From NCBI GenBank assembly GCA_052084925.1, contig JBQDEV010000004.1:191080-255079 (forward strand): a stretch of 64,000 bases of DNA. Reading direction: 5' to 3'. This stretch comes from CmP2 sp052084925. Its GTDB lineage: Bacteria; Actinomycetota; Actinomycetes; Actinomycetales; Micrococcaceae. A program made the translations under genes and the position numbers. Shown piece after piece: positions 56,059-64,000 of this stretch (position 1 is its first letter; each line of letters opens with the position of its first letter). The notes beneath the pieces were generated by a model. That model did not search any database, was not told where the DNA came from, and saw only the letters and a program-made list of their open reading frames with translations.

Positions 56059-57677
56059 CCTTCCATCACCGCCTCGATGTAAGCGCTGGGATCCAGCAGG
56101 CCGCCGGCGGCGACCTCCGCCCAGCCGAAGAGCATTTGTGCGCCCAGCCCGAAGGTGATCGTCACCAGGGCGAGCACAACGGCGGGTGCGGCGAGGGCCG
56201 CATTGATCCGGCGCTGCGGAGCCACACCGGTGGCGGTGACGACGTCGGTGCGGCTCTGCGCCAGCGTCTGGGTGAGCGGCTCAGTGGCCCGGCGGCCGTT
56301 GTCCGGGGTGAACCGGGAAGGCATCACGTCGGGCAGTTCGCCGTCGTCCTTCTTCTCCCAGAACATGCCCGCCCAGATCTTCAGCATCGAGACCAGGGTG
56401 ATCAGCGAGACCAGGATCATACACACGACGGCGACGATCTCACCGCGCTCAACGGAGGCTAGCACCAGCGTCAGCTTCGCGGCGAACCCGGAGAAGGGTG
56501 GAATGCCGGCCATGGACAGGGCAGCGATGAAGAACGCCACCGCGATGACCGGTTCGGCCCGGGCCACTCCCCCGAGGTCTCCGATGGTTCCGGTCCCGTA
56601 ACGGACCTCAACCGCCCCGGTGGACAGGAAGAGCGCCGCCTTCACGACCATGTGATGGATCAGGTAGAAGATACCCGCGGTGAGTCCCAGCTCGGTGAAC
56701 AGCGCCACCCCGAGCAGAATGTAGCCCAACTGGGAGACCATGTGGAACGCCAGAATCGAGCGGGTGGTCTTCTCGCCGACGGCGCCCAGCACCCCGATGA
56801 CCATGGAGAGCGAGAACAGCACGACGCCGACCCAGAGGAACCGGGTGTCCCCACCGAAGACGATGGAGTAGATCCGGTAGATCCCGTAGACGGCGACTTT
56901 GGTGTGCAGCCCGGAGAACAGCGCCGTGATCGCCGGCGATGTGGAGGGATACGACCGGGCCAGCCACCCGTGCATCGGCACGACCGACGCTTTGATGCCC
57001 AGGGCGAACAGGCAGACGGCACCGGCCATGGCCACCGTGTCGTCATGACGGGCGGCATCGGCCAGCAGTGCGATGTTCACGGTGCCCGCCGTGCCGTAGA
57101 GGAAGCCGACTCCCGCCAGGAAGACGGTGGAGGTGAAGAGATTCACTGTCACGTACAACCGGGCGCCGTCGACGCGACGCAGAGGCGTCTTCCGGTTGGC
57201 GGAGAGCACGAACAGCCCGTAGGAGGGCAACAGCATGACCTCGATGAACACGAACAGGTTGAACAGATCGGCCGTCAGCAGCGCACCGTTGACGCCGGTG
57301 GTCAGCACGAGCACCAGCGGCGCGAAGAACATCGAATTCGCGGCGTAGGACGCGTAGGCGAACCAGGTGCACACCAGCAGCAGGATGCCGGTGAAGGTCA
57401 GCATCAGGGCGGTGAACATGTCGGCGGCGAAGGGGATGGCGATGCCGGTGGGCCAGGGGCCGACCGCGTGAGCAATGGCGCCGCCGTTACCGGAGAACGC
57501 AAAGATCATCACCGTCCCGGCCACCACCGACAGCGCTTGGTAGCCCATCAGCACGGTGGCGTGGATGCGCAGGCGGTTGCCCGCCATTACCAAGGCGCCG
57601 CCGAGCAGCAGCGGGATGGCGACGAAGAGCGGCAGCCCCGCGGCCACGCCGTCGAGAGTCTCGGGGGTGATAGTCAT
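56055..57677 (-). CDS. mnhD: Mrp/Mnh antiporter subunit D
   Basis: This 540-residue subunit resembles NuoN/NuoM-type proton channel proteins and has about 14 helices. The proton_antipo_M core is seen at LFALGIKASVVPMHGWLARSYPSTSP and VSQLGYILLGVALFTELG. With MnhA it carries the ion-translocating activity. A cytosolic insert near residues 440-490 (KKDDGELPDVMPSRF...) precedes the last helix. Overlaps mnhC and mnhE by ATGA. Confidence 0.95.
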   Translation of the reverse strand: MTITPETLDGVAAGLPLFVAIPLLLGGALVMAGNRLRIHATVLMGYQALSVVAGTVMIFAFSGNGGAIAHAVGPWPTGIAIPFAADMFTALMLTFTGILLLVCTWFAYASYAANSMFFAPLVLVLTTGVNGALLTADLFNLFVFIEVMLLPSYGLFVLSANRKTPLRRVDGARLYVTVNLFTSTVFLAGVGFLYGTAGTVNIALLADAARHDDTVAMAGAVCLFALGIKASVVPMHGWLARSYPSTSPAITALFSGLHTKVAVYGIYRIYSIVFGGDTRFLWVGVVLFSLSMVIGVLGAVGEKTTRSILAFHMVSQLGYILLGVALFTELGLTAGIFYLIHHMVVKAALFLSTGAVEVRYGTGTIGDLGGVARAEPVIAVAFFIAALSMAGIPPFSGFAAKLTLVLASVERGEIVAVVCMILVSLITLVSMLKIWAGMFWEKKDDGELPDVMPSRFTPDNGRRATEPLTQTLAQSRTDVVTATGVAPQRRINAALAAPAVVLALVTITFGLGAQMLFGWAEVAAGGLLDPSAYIEAVMEG

Positions 57678-58162
57678 GATCCCTGTCCTGCCTGGCGCTC
57701 GAGCTCTTCTCTGATCTGGCGGTCCCGTTCACGCTGCTCTTCGCGCTGTCGCCGCGTTTGTTCCTCGCGGACCTCTAGGACCTGCAGCACGTCGGTCTCT
57801 GTGGAGGGCAGGAAGGCGTCTGACGCCGCTTCCTGGACCACGCTGAGGTCATCGTGGCGGCCGGCGGTGCGGTCGTCGCGGCGACCGGTGACGGCCAGTA
57901 CCAGCATGAAAATGGTGATGGAGAAGGCGATGACGATGGCGGTGAGGACGAAGGCCTGGGGCAGCGGATCGGCCATGACCGAGACGTCCTCGGCGGTACC
58001 GAAGGGCTCCTGCCGCCGGTTCGTGCCGCCGGCGGCCATCAGGATGAGGTTGCCGGCGTGGCCGAGCAGGACGAATCCGAGGATGACGCGCAGCATCTCG
58101 CGCTTGGTGAACAGGTAGACGGCGCCCGCGGTGAGTAGGCCGACGGTGATCGCTAGGGTCAT
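57674..58162 (-). CDS. mnhC: Mrp/Mnh antiporter subunit C with charged C-terminal extension
   Basis: This NuoK-like subunit has three helices in its first 105 residues (LAITVGLLTAGAVYLFTKR, VILGFVLLGHAGNLILMAAGG, ADPLPQAFVLTAIVIAFSITIFML). Family proteins end at about 110-115 residues. Here some 50 more follow, rich in Glu, Arg and Gln (VREEQTRRQREEQRERDRQI), likely a cytosolic helix or coiled coil. Both starts and stops overlap neighbours as ATGA. Confidence 0.92.
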   Translation of the reverse strand: MTLAITVGLLTAGAVYLFTKREMLRVILGFVLLGHAGNLILMAAGGTNRRQEPFGTAEDVSVMADPLPQAFVLTAIVIAFSITIFMLVLAVTGRRDDRTAGRHDDLSVVQEAASDAFLPSTETDVLQVLEVREEQTRRQREEQRERDRQIREELERQAGQGS

Positions 58163-61100
58163 GATTCCCCCCGCTGGGTCTGGTCATGGGCACCCGGCGA
58201 GTCGGGAGTGCTCGGTGAACGGTGAAGGGTGTCAGCCGTGCTGGCAGGGTCGCGCTGGCCGCTGTCCGATAGGGATCGACGCGACGACGACATCACCAGG
58301 GATTCGTGGCGCGGCTGATTCAGGGCGTCCTGGTAGACCACTGGGATGACGCCGGTGCGCGGATTAGCCTCAGGCACCGGCGGCGAGGTGGAACCCCACA
58401 CGCCCTGGCGGCCCGGGCGTTCCCGGCCCAGGAGGTTGAACGCGGCGAGAATGACCCCGAGCACGGCCAGGTACACGCCGATGTCGAAGATGAGCGCGCT
58501 GTTCAGGTGGATCCCGAAGAGCTCGGTGTGCAACGGCGTGAGGAAGGAGCCCTCCACCAACCCGACCAGCCCGATGCCCGATCCAGTGACCACGCCGGCA
58601 CCGATGAGGGTGAGATACGGCCAGCGGATGGGCGCGCTCTCGTCATCGAGGGCCCCGATATAGAGCAGCGCGAAGGCTGCCCCGCCGATGAGCGCGGAGA
58701 TGAAGCCGCCGCCGGGTTCGTTGTGGCCTCGTACCAGGGTGACCAGGGAGAACACGAACATCAGCGGTGCCGCGACCTTGGTGAACGTGCGGATGTACAC
58801 GCTGTTGGGCACGGCGTCGGCGAGCACGGATTTCATGTTGACCGGGCTCTGGCGTACGGAGTCCGGGTCGCGCGAGGCCAGCAGGGCGGCGACAGCGAGC
58901 CCGGCGACGCCCAGCACGGTCAGCTCCCCCAGGGTGTCCAGGGCACGGAACTCCACGAGGATCGTGTTCACGATGTTCGCCCCGCCGGTGGTCTCTTCGC
59001 CATGCTGAAGGAAGTACAGGGCTGGTTCGGAGAGGTCGCGGCGTCCGGTGAGCGCCCAGACGCCCAGGCCCGCCGCGAGCCCGGAACCCACCGCGATGAC
59101 GGCTGCCGGTACCGCGCTGCCGCGTCGTTCGGTCTCGAACTTGGCGGGAAGGCGCTTCAGCAGCAGGACCATGACGCAGACGGTGAGAATCTCCACGAGC
59201 AGCTGGGTGAGCGCGACGTCCACCGAGCCCAGCGCGAAGAACCACAGGGTGACGCCGAAGCCCACGACGCCGACGACGACGATCGCGGAAATGCGGGTCT
59301 TCGCGCGCACCGTGGTGAGCACCCCCGCGGCGACCAGCGCGACGAGCAGCCAGTCCAGCGGCTGGGACGTCTGTCCCACGACGTCGGGAAGGGGCCCGAG
59401 CACCGCCACTCCGACCACGGCGAGCACCGGCAGACAGGCGCACAGCACCAGCAGGTGCACTCCTGGGTTCTGTCCTGGGGTCCAGCCGCCAACCCGCGCG
59501 CCGACCTCGATCATGACGGTCCGGATGTTCTCCACGGCGCGCAGACCAGAGATCCGCATGCCCCGCGGCACCAGCGTTTCCTCCACCGCCCGGCGCTGCC
59601 AAATGAGCAGTCCGCCGGCCAGGATCACGGAAGCAGACACCAGCAACGGCGCATTCACCCCGTGCCAGAGCGCCAGGTGGACCTCCGACCCCGGTCCGGC
59701 GACGGCCTGTAGCGCGTCCCCCACCACGAGATCCAACAGCATCGGAGCGAGGCCGAGCACGATCCCGGAGGTGGCCAACAGCCATGGGACGATCCAGAAG
59801 GCGACCGGCGCCTCGTCCACCACGCGCGGTGTCGGAACATCGGGAGCGCTGGGACGCGGTGAGTTCGGCGCCGGTCGGTACTTGCCCAGCGCACCGATCA
59901 CCAGGCGCCCCGAATAGGTGAGAGTGAAGACGGCGGTGACGGCGATCCAGGCCGTCAGCAGGACCCCGACTCCCCCGCCCCAGGGAGCATCCAACGAAGC
60001 CTCGAACATCGATTCCTTGGAGACGAATCCAATCAGCGGCGGCAACCCCGCCATTGAGGCAGCCCCGAGAATGATGGCGAGATGGGTGGATCCGGTACGC
60101 AGCTGCTGGCCGGCCAACAGGCGCATGTCGCGGGTTCCGGCCTCATGGTCCAGTGTTCCGACCGCCATGAACAGACCGGATTTGAACAGGGCGTGGGCGA
60201 TCGTGTGCAAGACCGCGGCCTGCAGTGCCAGCGGAGTGCCGATCCCGATCAGCATCACCAGCAAACCGAGCTGACTCATCGTCGAATAGGCGAGCAGCTC
60301 CTTGAGGTCATAGCGGCGGACCGCGGCGACCGCACCGAACAGCGCGGTGATGCCGCCAGCCGCGATGAGCAGGATGTTCCAGGTGAGCACCCCTGACAGT
60401 GCTGGCGAGAACAGCAGCAGCAGGAAGATACCGGCCTTCACCATGGCCGCGGCGTGCAGATAGGCAGACACCGGAGAGATGGCCACCATCGAATCCGGCA
60501 ACCACGCTTGGAACGGGAACTGCGCCGATTTGGTCAGCGCCGCGACACCGAGCAGCACTGCCAGCAGCGCCGCCAGGGTCGGATCCGACCATAGTTCGGC
60601 GGTGAGAACCTCGCTCACACGGGTCGTTCCCGTCTCGACGATCATGATGCAGACGGCGGTCAGCAGGCACAGTCCGCCGGCGACGGTGACCAACAACGTG
60701 CGAATCGCGGGTTGCCGGGCCAGAGCACCGGAACGGGCGATGAGGAAGAAGGACGTCAGGGTGGTCGCTTCCCAGGCCACGTAGAGCAAGACGAGATCGT
60801 CAGCCAGGACGAGCAACAGCATCGCCAGGGCGAAAAGGCACATCAGCACGTAGAAGGAGACAATCTTCTTCGTTCCCAGATATCGGGCCGAGTAAAAGAG
60901 CACCGCGGCTCCGATGACCAGCACGATCATGGAGAACAGATAGCTGAGTCCGCTCAGATGCAGGTGCAACCCGACGCCGATGCCCGGAATCCACGGGTAG
61001 CTCTCCGTTAGGCCGCCGTCGCTAGCGAACCATTCGGTGCTGATCATGACTGCGGCCCCGGCTAGGGGTACCCAGAGCACCCATCCGGCATTGCGGCCCA

Positions 61101-61167
61101 TGCCCTGGGCTAAGGGGGCGGCCAACAGGACTGTCAGGCCGACGATAAGTATTGATACGAGGAGCAC
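58159..61167 (-). CDS. mnhA: Mrp/Mnh antiporter subunit A, fused with the MnhB domain
   Basis: This 1002-residue membrane protein begins with an NuoL-like domain (ATTLTSFFLIARSGALARQ, FPFQAWLPDSMVAISPVSAYLHAAAMVKAG, given in parts). The MbhE/DUF4040-like middle follows, and a MnhB domain at about residues 780-925 contains GHNEPGGGFISALIGG. A polar tail of about 75 residues ends it. This explains the lack of a separate mnhB. GTG at 61167 has GGCGGAAGA before it. First gene of a six-gene operon in which all junctions overlap. Confidence 0.95.
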   Translation of the reverse strand: MLLVSILIVGLTVLLAAPLAQGMGRNAGWVLWVPLAGAAVMISTEWFASDGGLTESYPWIPGIGVGLHLHLSGLSYLFSMIVLVIGAAVLFYSARYLGTKKIVSFYVLMCLFALAMLLLVLADDLVLLYVAWEATTLTSFFLIARSGALARQPAIRTLLVTVAGGLCLLTAVCIMIVETGTTRVSEVLTAELWSDPTLAALLAVLLGVAALTKSAQFPFQAWLPDSMVAISPVSAYLHAAAMVKAGIFLLLLFSPALSGVLTWNILLIAAGGITALFGAVAAVRRYDLKELLAYSTMSQLGLLVMLIGIGTPLALQAAVLHTIAHALFKSGLFMAVGTLDHEAGTRDMRLLAGQQLRTGSTHLAIILGAASMAGLPPLIGFVSKESMFEASLDAPWGGGVGVLLTAWIAVTAVFTLTYSGRLVIGALGKYRPAPNSPRPSAPDVPTPRVVDEAPVAFWIVPWLLATSGIVLGLAPMLLDLVVGDALQAVAGPGSEVHLALWHGVNAPLLVSASVILAGGLLIWQRRAVEETLVPRGMRISGLRAVENIRTVMIEVGARVGGWTPGQNPGVHLLVLCACLPVLAVVGVAVLGPLPDVVGQTSQPLDWLLVALVAAGVLTTVRAKTRISAIVVVGVVGFGVTLWFFALGSVDVALTQLLVEILTVCVMVLLLKRLPAKFETERRGSAVPAAVIAVGSGLAAGLGVWALTGRRDLSEPALYFLQHGEETTGGANIVNTILVEFRALDTLGELTVLGVAGLAVAALLASRDPDSVRQSPVNMKSVLADAVPNSVYIRTFTKVAAPLMFVFSLVTLVRGHNEPGGGFISALIGGAAFALLYIGALDDESAPIRWPYLTLIGAGVVTGSGIGLVGLVEGSFLTPLHTELFGIHLNSALIFDIGVYLAVLGVILAAFNLLGRERPGRQGVWGSTSPPVPEANPRTGVIPVVYQDALNQPRHESLVMSSSRRSLSDSGQRDPASTADTLHRSPSTPDSPGAHDQTQRGES

Positions 61168-61558
61168 TCTTCCGCCTTGTGTCGTCTCGTGTGGGACCAG
61201 TCAGTGTCGAGCGACTCGTTCACATCATCAGCGACGACGAAAGCGACCCGGCTCGGTCATGCTCAAACCGGCGGAAGACCCGAGAGCATCGGCCCCCAGG
61301 AGCTGATGTGACCGTTGGTGCCCTCGGGCGGGAGAATCCAGAATTTGGGAACAAAGCCATGGCTCGCATACTGCGGATGGGACATGTCCTCGCTCCTCTC
61401 CGGGCGTCCGATAGGCACGGGCGGAGGTGATCTCACCATCACGCCGATACACACTGTACGTGATCCGGCTCTCAATGCTCCACGCTCACGGGGCAAGTCG
61501 AAGAAAAAAGACATCTCGCCTCAAGTCGAGGCCACGTGAACGACGAATGGAAAAAGAA
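61168..61558. other. Region between mnhA and tRNA-Leu
   Basis: About 390 nt contain only the small possible ORF at 61263-61385. On the minus strand upstream of it, TACAGT (about 61456-61461) could be a -10 box, and GGTGA-TC-TCACC at about 61426-61437 is a short palindrome. No other gene is supported. Confidence 0.4.
61263..61385 (-). CDS. Possible 40-residue protein upstream of mnhA
   Basis: ATG at 61385 is preceded by AGGAG at 7 nt and opens a 40-codon frame: MSHPQYASHGFVPKFWILPP, then EGTNGHISSW and GPMLSGLPPV. The product is rich in Pro, Gly and aromatic residues and has no membrane helix. It ends 95 nt before mnhA and could be a leader peptide or a small protein. I do not recognise it. 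Codon use is normal for the window, but it is too short for that to decide. Confidence 0.45.
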   Translation of the reverse strand: MSHPQYASHGFVPKFWILPPEGTNGHISSWGPMLSGLPPV

Positions 61559-61590
61559 CGAGGGAGCACTCCTGCAGGAGCGCTCCCTCG
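61559..61590 (-). terminator. Intrinsic terminator of tRNA-Leu
   Basis: The 32-nt sequence is a nearly perfect palindrome; in minus-strand RNA its only imperfection is a G-U pair. It is followed directly by TTCTTTTTCC, so it has both the stem and the U tract of a strong intrinsic terminator. It lies 17 nt past the tRNA. Confidence 0.9.
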
Positions 61591-61607
61591 CACTGAATCA
61601 TTCGTTG

Positions 61608-61689
61608 TGCCCGAAGTGGGACTCGAACCCACACATCTCTCGATACCGCATTTTGAGTGCGGCGCGTCTGCCAGTTCCGCCATTCGGGC
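61608..61689 (-). tRNA. tRNA-Leu (CAA)
   Basis: The minus-strand sequence folds as a class II tRNA: acceptor GCCCGAA with TTCGGGC, D arm GGCGGAACTGGCAGACGC, anticodon stem GCCGCA with TGCGGT around loop CTCAAAA (anticodon CAA), a variable arm, and T arm GTGGG-TTCGAGT-CCCAC. The discriminator is A, and CCA is not encoded. TAAGAT (61710-61705, minus) may be its -10 box. Confidence 0.95.
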
Positions 61690-61784
61690 CGGGACAACTT
61701 GACTATCTTACATGCTTCCACGCCATAGAGTGGAAACCAGTAGTCTAGTAAGGCCCGCCGACACCGATCGTCTTGAGGAGCCCC

Positions 61785-62420
61785 ATGTCCGAGCAGAATT
61801 CTTTCGACCAGGTCGCCGCGGAGCACGACGTGTCGGATCAGCCTCCTGCGAAGCTCCGTGTGTTGGTGGCCGAGGATGAAACCATTATCCGCCTCGACAT
61901 CGTCGAGACTCTCGAAGCTCAGGGCTACGACGTCGTCGGCCAGACTGACAACGGGCAGCGCGCCGTCGAACTTGCCGAAGAACTCGACCCTGATCTCGTG
62001 CTGATGGATATCTCTATGCCCATCATGGACGGACTCTCCGCGACCGCATTGATCGCCGAGCAGAAGATCGCGCCGGTCGTGATGTTGACGGCCTTCAGCC
62101 AGCGTGACCTGATCGAACAGGCGCGTGAAGCCGGCGTAATGGCTTACCTCGTCAAGCCCTTCAGCGAGAAGGACCTCGTTCCCGCCATCGAGCTCGCTGT
62201 GGCACGGTTCGATGAGTTGCGTGCTTTGGAAGCCGAAGTCACCGATCTGAACGAACGATTCGCGACGCGCAAGCTCGTGGATCGCGCCAAGAACCTCTTG
62301 ATGTCATCGTTGGAGATCACCGAACCGGAGGCCTTCCGCTGGATCCAGAAGACGTCGATGGATCGTCGCCTGACGATGCGTGAAGTTGCCCAGACCGTCG
62401 TAGACCAGATGGGCGAGTAA
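61785..62420 (+). CDS. pdtaR: ANTAR-domain response regulator (PdtaR-like)
   Basis: This 211-residue protein has a receiver domain, with acidic E30-D31, phospho-acceptor D75 in LVLMDISMP and K in YLVKPF, then a C-terminal ANTAR domain (LVDRAKNLLMSSLEITEPEAFRWIQKTSMDRR). ANTAR domains bind paired hairpins in RNA and prevent termination. In mycobacteria PdtaR pairs with the sensor kinase PdtaS, encoded elsewhere. ATG at 61785 with GAGGAG upstream is chosen over TTG at 61773. The gene is divergent from tRNA-Leu. Confidence 0.93.
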   Translation: MSEQNSFDQVAAEHDVSDQPPAKLRVLVAEDETIIRLDIVETLEAQGYDVVGQTDNGQRAVELAEELDPDLVLMDISMPIMDGLSATALIAEQKIAPVVMLTAFSQRDLIEQAREAGVMAYLVKPFSEKDLVPAIELAVARFDELRALEAEVTDLNERFATRKLVDRAKNLLMSSLEITEPEAFRWIQKTSMDRRLTMREVAQTVVDQMGE

Positions 62421-62476
62421 CACTTCTCCGTCTCGATGGCATTTCCACCGTCGGGGCGTTTGGCCCGTCGTCGCGG

Positions 62477-63529
62477 TTAGCCGGTGCAGCCCCAGGCGGT
62501 GGATCCGGGGGTACAGGGCTCGGCCACGTTGCGGGTCTTAGCCCGCCAGATATCGGCTTGTTGCGTTTCGGCGTCGATGCTCATCGTGCCCGCCACCGGG
62601 ATCCACGCTCCGTCCTCGATCTGAAAGTCGCCCTGATACGTGGTGGTGAGATTCACCGGGAATGTCCCGGTCTCAGAATAGACATGGCTGGTGGGGGTTT
62701 CCTCGTTGAACCGGTCCTGCGGGTGCCCGGGAACATCGGTGGTCAGGGTGGCGCCGTCGCCGAAACTCCACGCCCAGCTCACCGGGGTGATCCTCAGTGT
62801 GACTTGGTAGCCGAGCATCTCCTGGGACTGAGTCTGAGGCCGGTAGGTGGAGGCGTAAACGTTGGTGTGGGCGTTGATGAGTCCGAACCCGTTCTGGTCC
62901 ATGATGATCTCGGACTCCGGGGCAAACATGGTCTGCAGATCGTTCAGGGTCACCACCGGGAGAACGGGCTCTTCGACTACTGCTGCGGCGGGTTGGGCTG
63001 CTGGTTGTTGGGCTGGTGCCGCGGCTGCGGGGATGGCTGGTTCTACGGGGTCGGGGGTGTCTACTCGGCAGAGGGCTAGTCCGCCGTCGACGAGGGCTCG
63101 GTCCCCGACTTGGGCTGGGACGGTTTCGCCGGTGTTGCACAGGGCTGTGTTCATGCCGTTGATGTAAGTGTTCTGGGGGCGTTTCCGTCCGTGGGCGTCG
63201 GGTGGTGCTGCTTGGTTGCTGACGTGGTTCGTCGGCTTCTTTTCGTTGCTGGGATGATCGCTGTCCTGCCGGGACGGATAATGCGACCCACCGTTGCTTC
63301 CATGAGATGAGCCGGTGGCGTTGGACACTGACGGTTCGGAAGTCTCGCCTTGCATTTGACTATCAAACGACTGGCTAGCCTCGACTCTCAGATGAGATTC
63401 ATCGACGACTTGATTCGCTAGTTCCCAGCCCAGGTTTTGGTCCGCAGCAGCCGAGGTTGCGAGAGAAATGCTCAGCGTTAGACTTCCGAGCAGAGAGAAT
63501 GCCGCTGAGGCGAAGAATCGGTTACTCAT
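62477..63529 (-). CDS. Secreted PKD-domain protein
   Basis: This 350-residue protein has a signal peptide (MSNRFF, then a hydrophobic core, cleavage probably after SAAA near residue 32). A low-complexity Ser/His/Asn-rich segment, a small Cys-containing segment (NTALCNTGETVPAQVGDRAL), an Ala/Pro/Gln linker and a C-terminal PKD-like domain with WAWSFGDG and SHVYSETGTFPV follow. Two Cys close the C-terminus (CTPGSTAWGC). The function is unknown; PKD domains often mediate extracellular binding. ATG at 63529 overlaps the upstream gene by 8 nt and has CCGGAAGA before it. Confidence 0.82.
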   Translation of the reverse strand: MSNRFFASAAFSLLGSLTLSISLATSAAADQNLGWELANQVVDESHLRVEASQSFDSQMQGETSEPSVSNATGSSHGSNGGSHYPSRQDSDHPSNEKKPTNHVSNQAAPPDAHGRKRPQNTYINGMNTALCNTGETVPAQVGDRALVDGGLALCRVDTPDPVEPAIPAAAAPAQQPAAQPAAAVVEEPVLPVVTLNDLQTMFAPESEIIMDQNGFGLINAHTNVYASTYRPQTQSQEMLGYQVTLRITPVSWAWSFGDGATLTTDVPGHPQDRFNEETPTSHVYSETGTFPVNLTTTYQGDFQIEDGAWIPVAGTMSIDAETQQADIWRAKTRNVAEPCTPGSTAWGCTG

Positions 63530-64000
63530 CGTCAATCTTCCGGGTTTCAAGCATGGTCCAATGGCCAAGATTCTCGTCGAAGCTCATGAGTGATTCTGTG
63601 TCAGCTGAGTACCCATCGACGTGGCCTTCTTCCAAGAGTTCTCCTTGAGGCGACACGACGTTCGTGGTGGGTTGTTTCGACTCGTATGTGATGTGAACGC
63701 TTCCCGAATTCGAAAGCGTCTCACTATGTCGAATTCTGACTTCGAATTTTCCGTCGAGTGTCAGCCAATGGTCGTCGGCGTAGGCGCTCGTCCAGTTCTC
63801 CGCCTGGTCATGGCAGGTAACGCAGTCTGATCCGGAGACCGCCAATAACGGGTCGGCATCGCCCGTCAAATGCAAGTACTCGACCGTTTCCCACCAGTAT
63901 TCGAGGGTGGCTTCGGCGCCTTCGATGCTCTGCTCTTTAGCTTCCTCGGGTAGCTCGGGCACGGGTACGTTCTGAGCGGGCCCGTCTGCAGAAGCTGGCA
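63522..64000 (-). CDS. DUF6318 family protein, 5' end beyond the window
   Basis: The frame is open through the right edge, so the N-terminus is missing. The visible 158 residues begin in a Pro/Ala linker (DGPAQNVPVPELPEEAKEQS) and continue with YWWETVEYLHLTGDADPLLAVSG and a CVTC pair, as in DUF6318 proteins, which are usually lipoproteins. A lipobox is therefore expected outside the window. It overlaps the PKD gene, and such pairs recur in Micrococcales. Base composition is less GC-rich than in the neighbouring genes. Confidence 0.75.
   Translation of the reverse strand, partial: PASADGPAQNVPVPELPEEAKEQSIEGAEATLEYWWETVEYLHLTGDADPLLAVSGSDCVTCHDQAENWTSAYADDHWLTLDGKFEVRIRHSETLSNSGSVHITYESKQPTTNVVSPQGELLEEGHVDGYSADTESLMSFDENLGHWTMLETRKIDDE

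Noticed and set aside
56652..58118. 488-codon + frame opposite mnhD and mnhC
   Set aside because: Gln/His/Gly/Arg-rich antisense of membrane-protein codons; the minus-strand genes are clear antiporter subunits.
61427..61702. 91-codon + frame over the tRNA-Leu region
   Set aside because: It overlaps the terminator and the whole tRNA gene, so it cannot be a real protein gene.
62920..63120. Low-complexity repeats that could suggest a tandem repeat or CRISPR-like array
   Set aside because: The repeats are irregular Ala/Pro/Gln codon runs in the linker of the PKD-domain protein; there are no spaced direct repeats.

Overview
The window looks like chromosomal core DNA from a high-GC Gram-positive bacterium, most likely a member of the Micrococcales close to Micrococcaceae such as Nesterenkonia, Arthrobacter or Kocuria. 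This rests on gene content (whiA-yvcK-rapZ, opcA next to zwf, an Eis-type acetyltransferase, an ANTAR regulator, a DUF6318/PKD secreted pair) and gene order. A full Mrp Na+/H+ antiporter operon and a BCCT carrier suggest salt or alkaline tolerance; that is inference. I saw no mobile element, CRISPR array, rRNA or phage gene. One tRNA is present.

Layout. 1-1.5 kb: end of a DUF3099 gene, a small Cys-rich protein and SURF1 (cytochrome oxidase assembly), all on +. 1.5-7.9 kb, on -: the sufR-sufB-sufD-sufC-sufT Fe-S operon, a strong hairpin, then an ABC-F ATPase. 8.1-12.3 kb: an ABC-2 type transporter pair with heme A synthase (ctaA) on +, convergent with heme O synthase (ctaB). 12.4-20.7 kb, on +: transketolase, transaldolase, glucose-6-phosphate isomerase, G6P dehydrogenase, OpcA and 6-phosphogluconolactonase. 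20.8-25.1 kb, on -: secG, tpiA, pgk, gap and sodA. 25.3-34.0 kb, on -: uvrA, plsC, uvrC, rapZ, yvcK and whiA.

34-48.6 kb is mixed: an MBL-fold hydrolase, trans-aconitate methyltransferase, a Ski2-like helicase, an alpha/beta hydrolase, a TVP38/DedA-like membrane protein, TerC behind a probable manganese (yybP-ykoY) riboswitch, uvrB, coaE coupled to a BCCT transporter, a YigZ/IMPACT protein and an rRNA-type methyltransferase. 48.7-54.5 kb, on -: rpsA, an Eis-like acetyltransferase and polA. Then a PaaI-like thioesterase (+) and the six-gene mnhA(B)CDEFG operon (-). The right end carries a possible 40-codon ORF, tRNA-Leu(CAA) with a strong terminator, an ANTAR response regulator, and a secreted PKD-domain protein overlapping a DUF6318 gene that leaves the window.

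How the genes work together. The pentose phosphate and lower glycolysis genes form two blocks of central carbon metabolism. SURF1, CtaA and CtaB all serve aa3-type cytochrome oxidase biogenesis. UvrA, UvrB, UvrC and PolA make a nearly complete nucleotide excision repair set. Several genes have a TANNNT box 6-8 nt before the start codon and no Shine-Dalgarno, which suggests leaderless mRNAs. Many starts given here differ from the longest open frame and were chosen from ribosome-binding sites, overlaps and family length.
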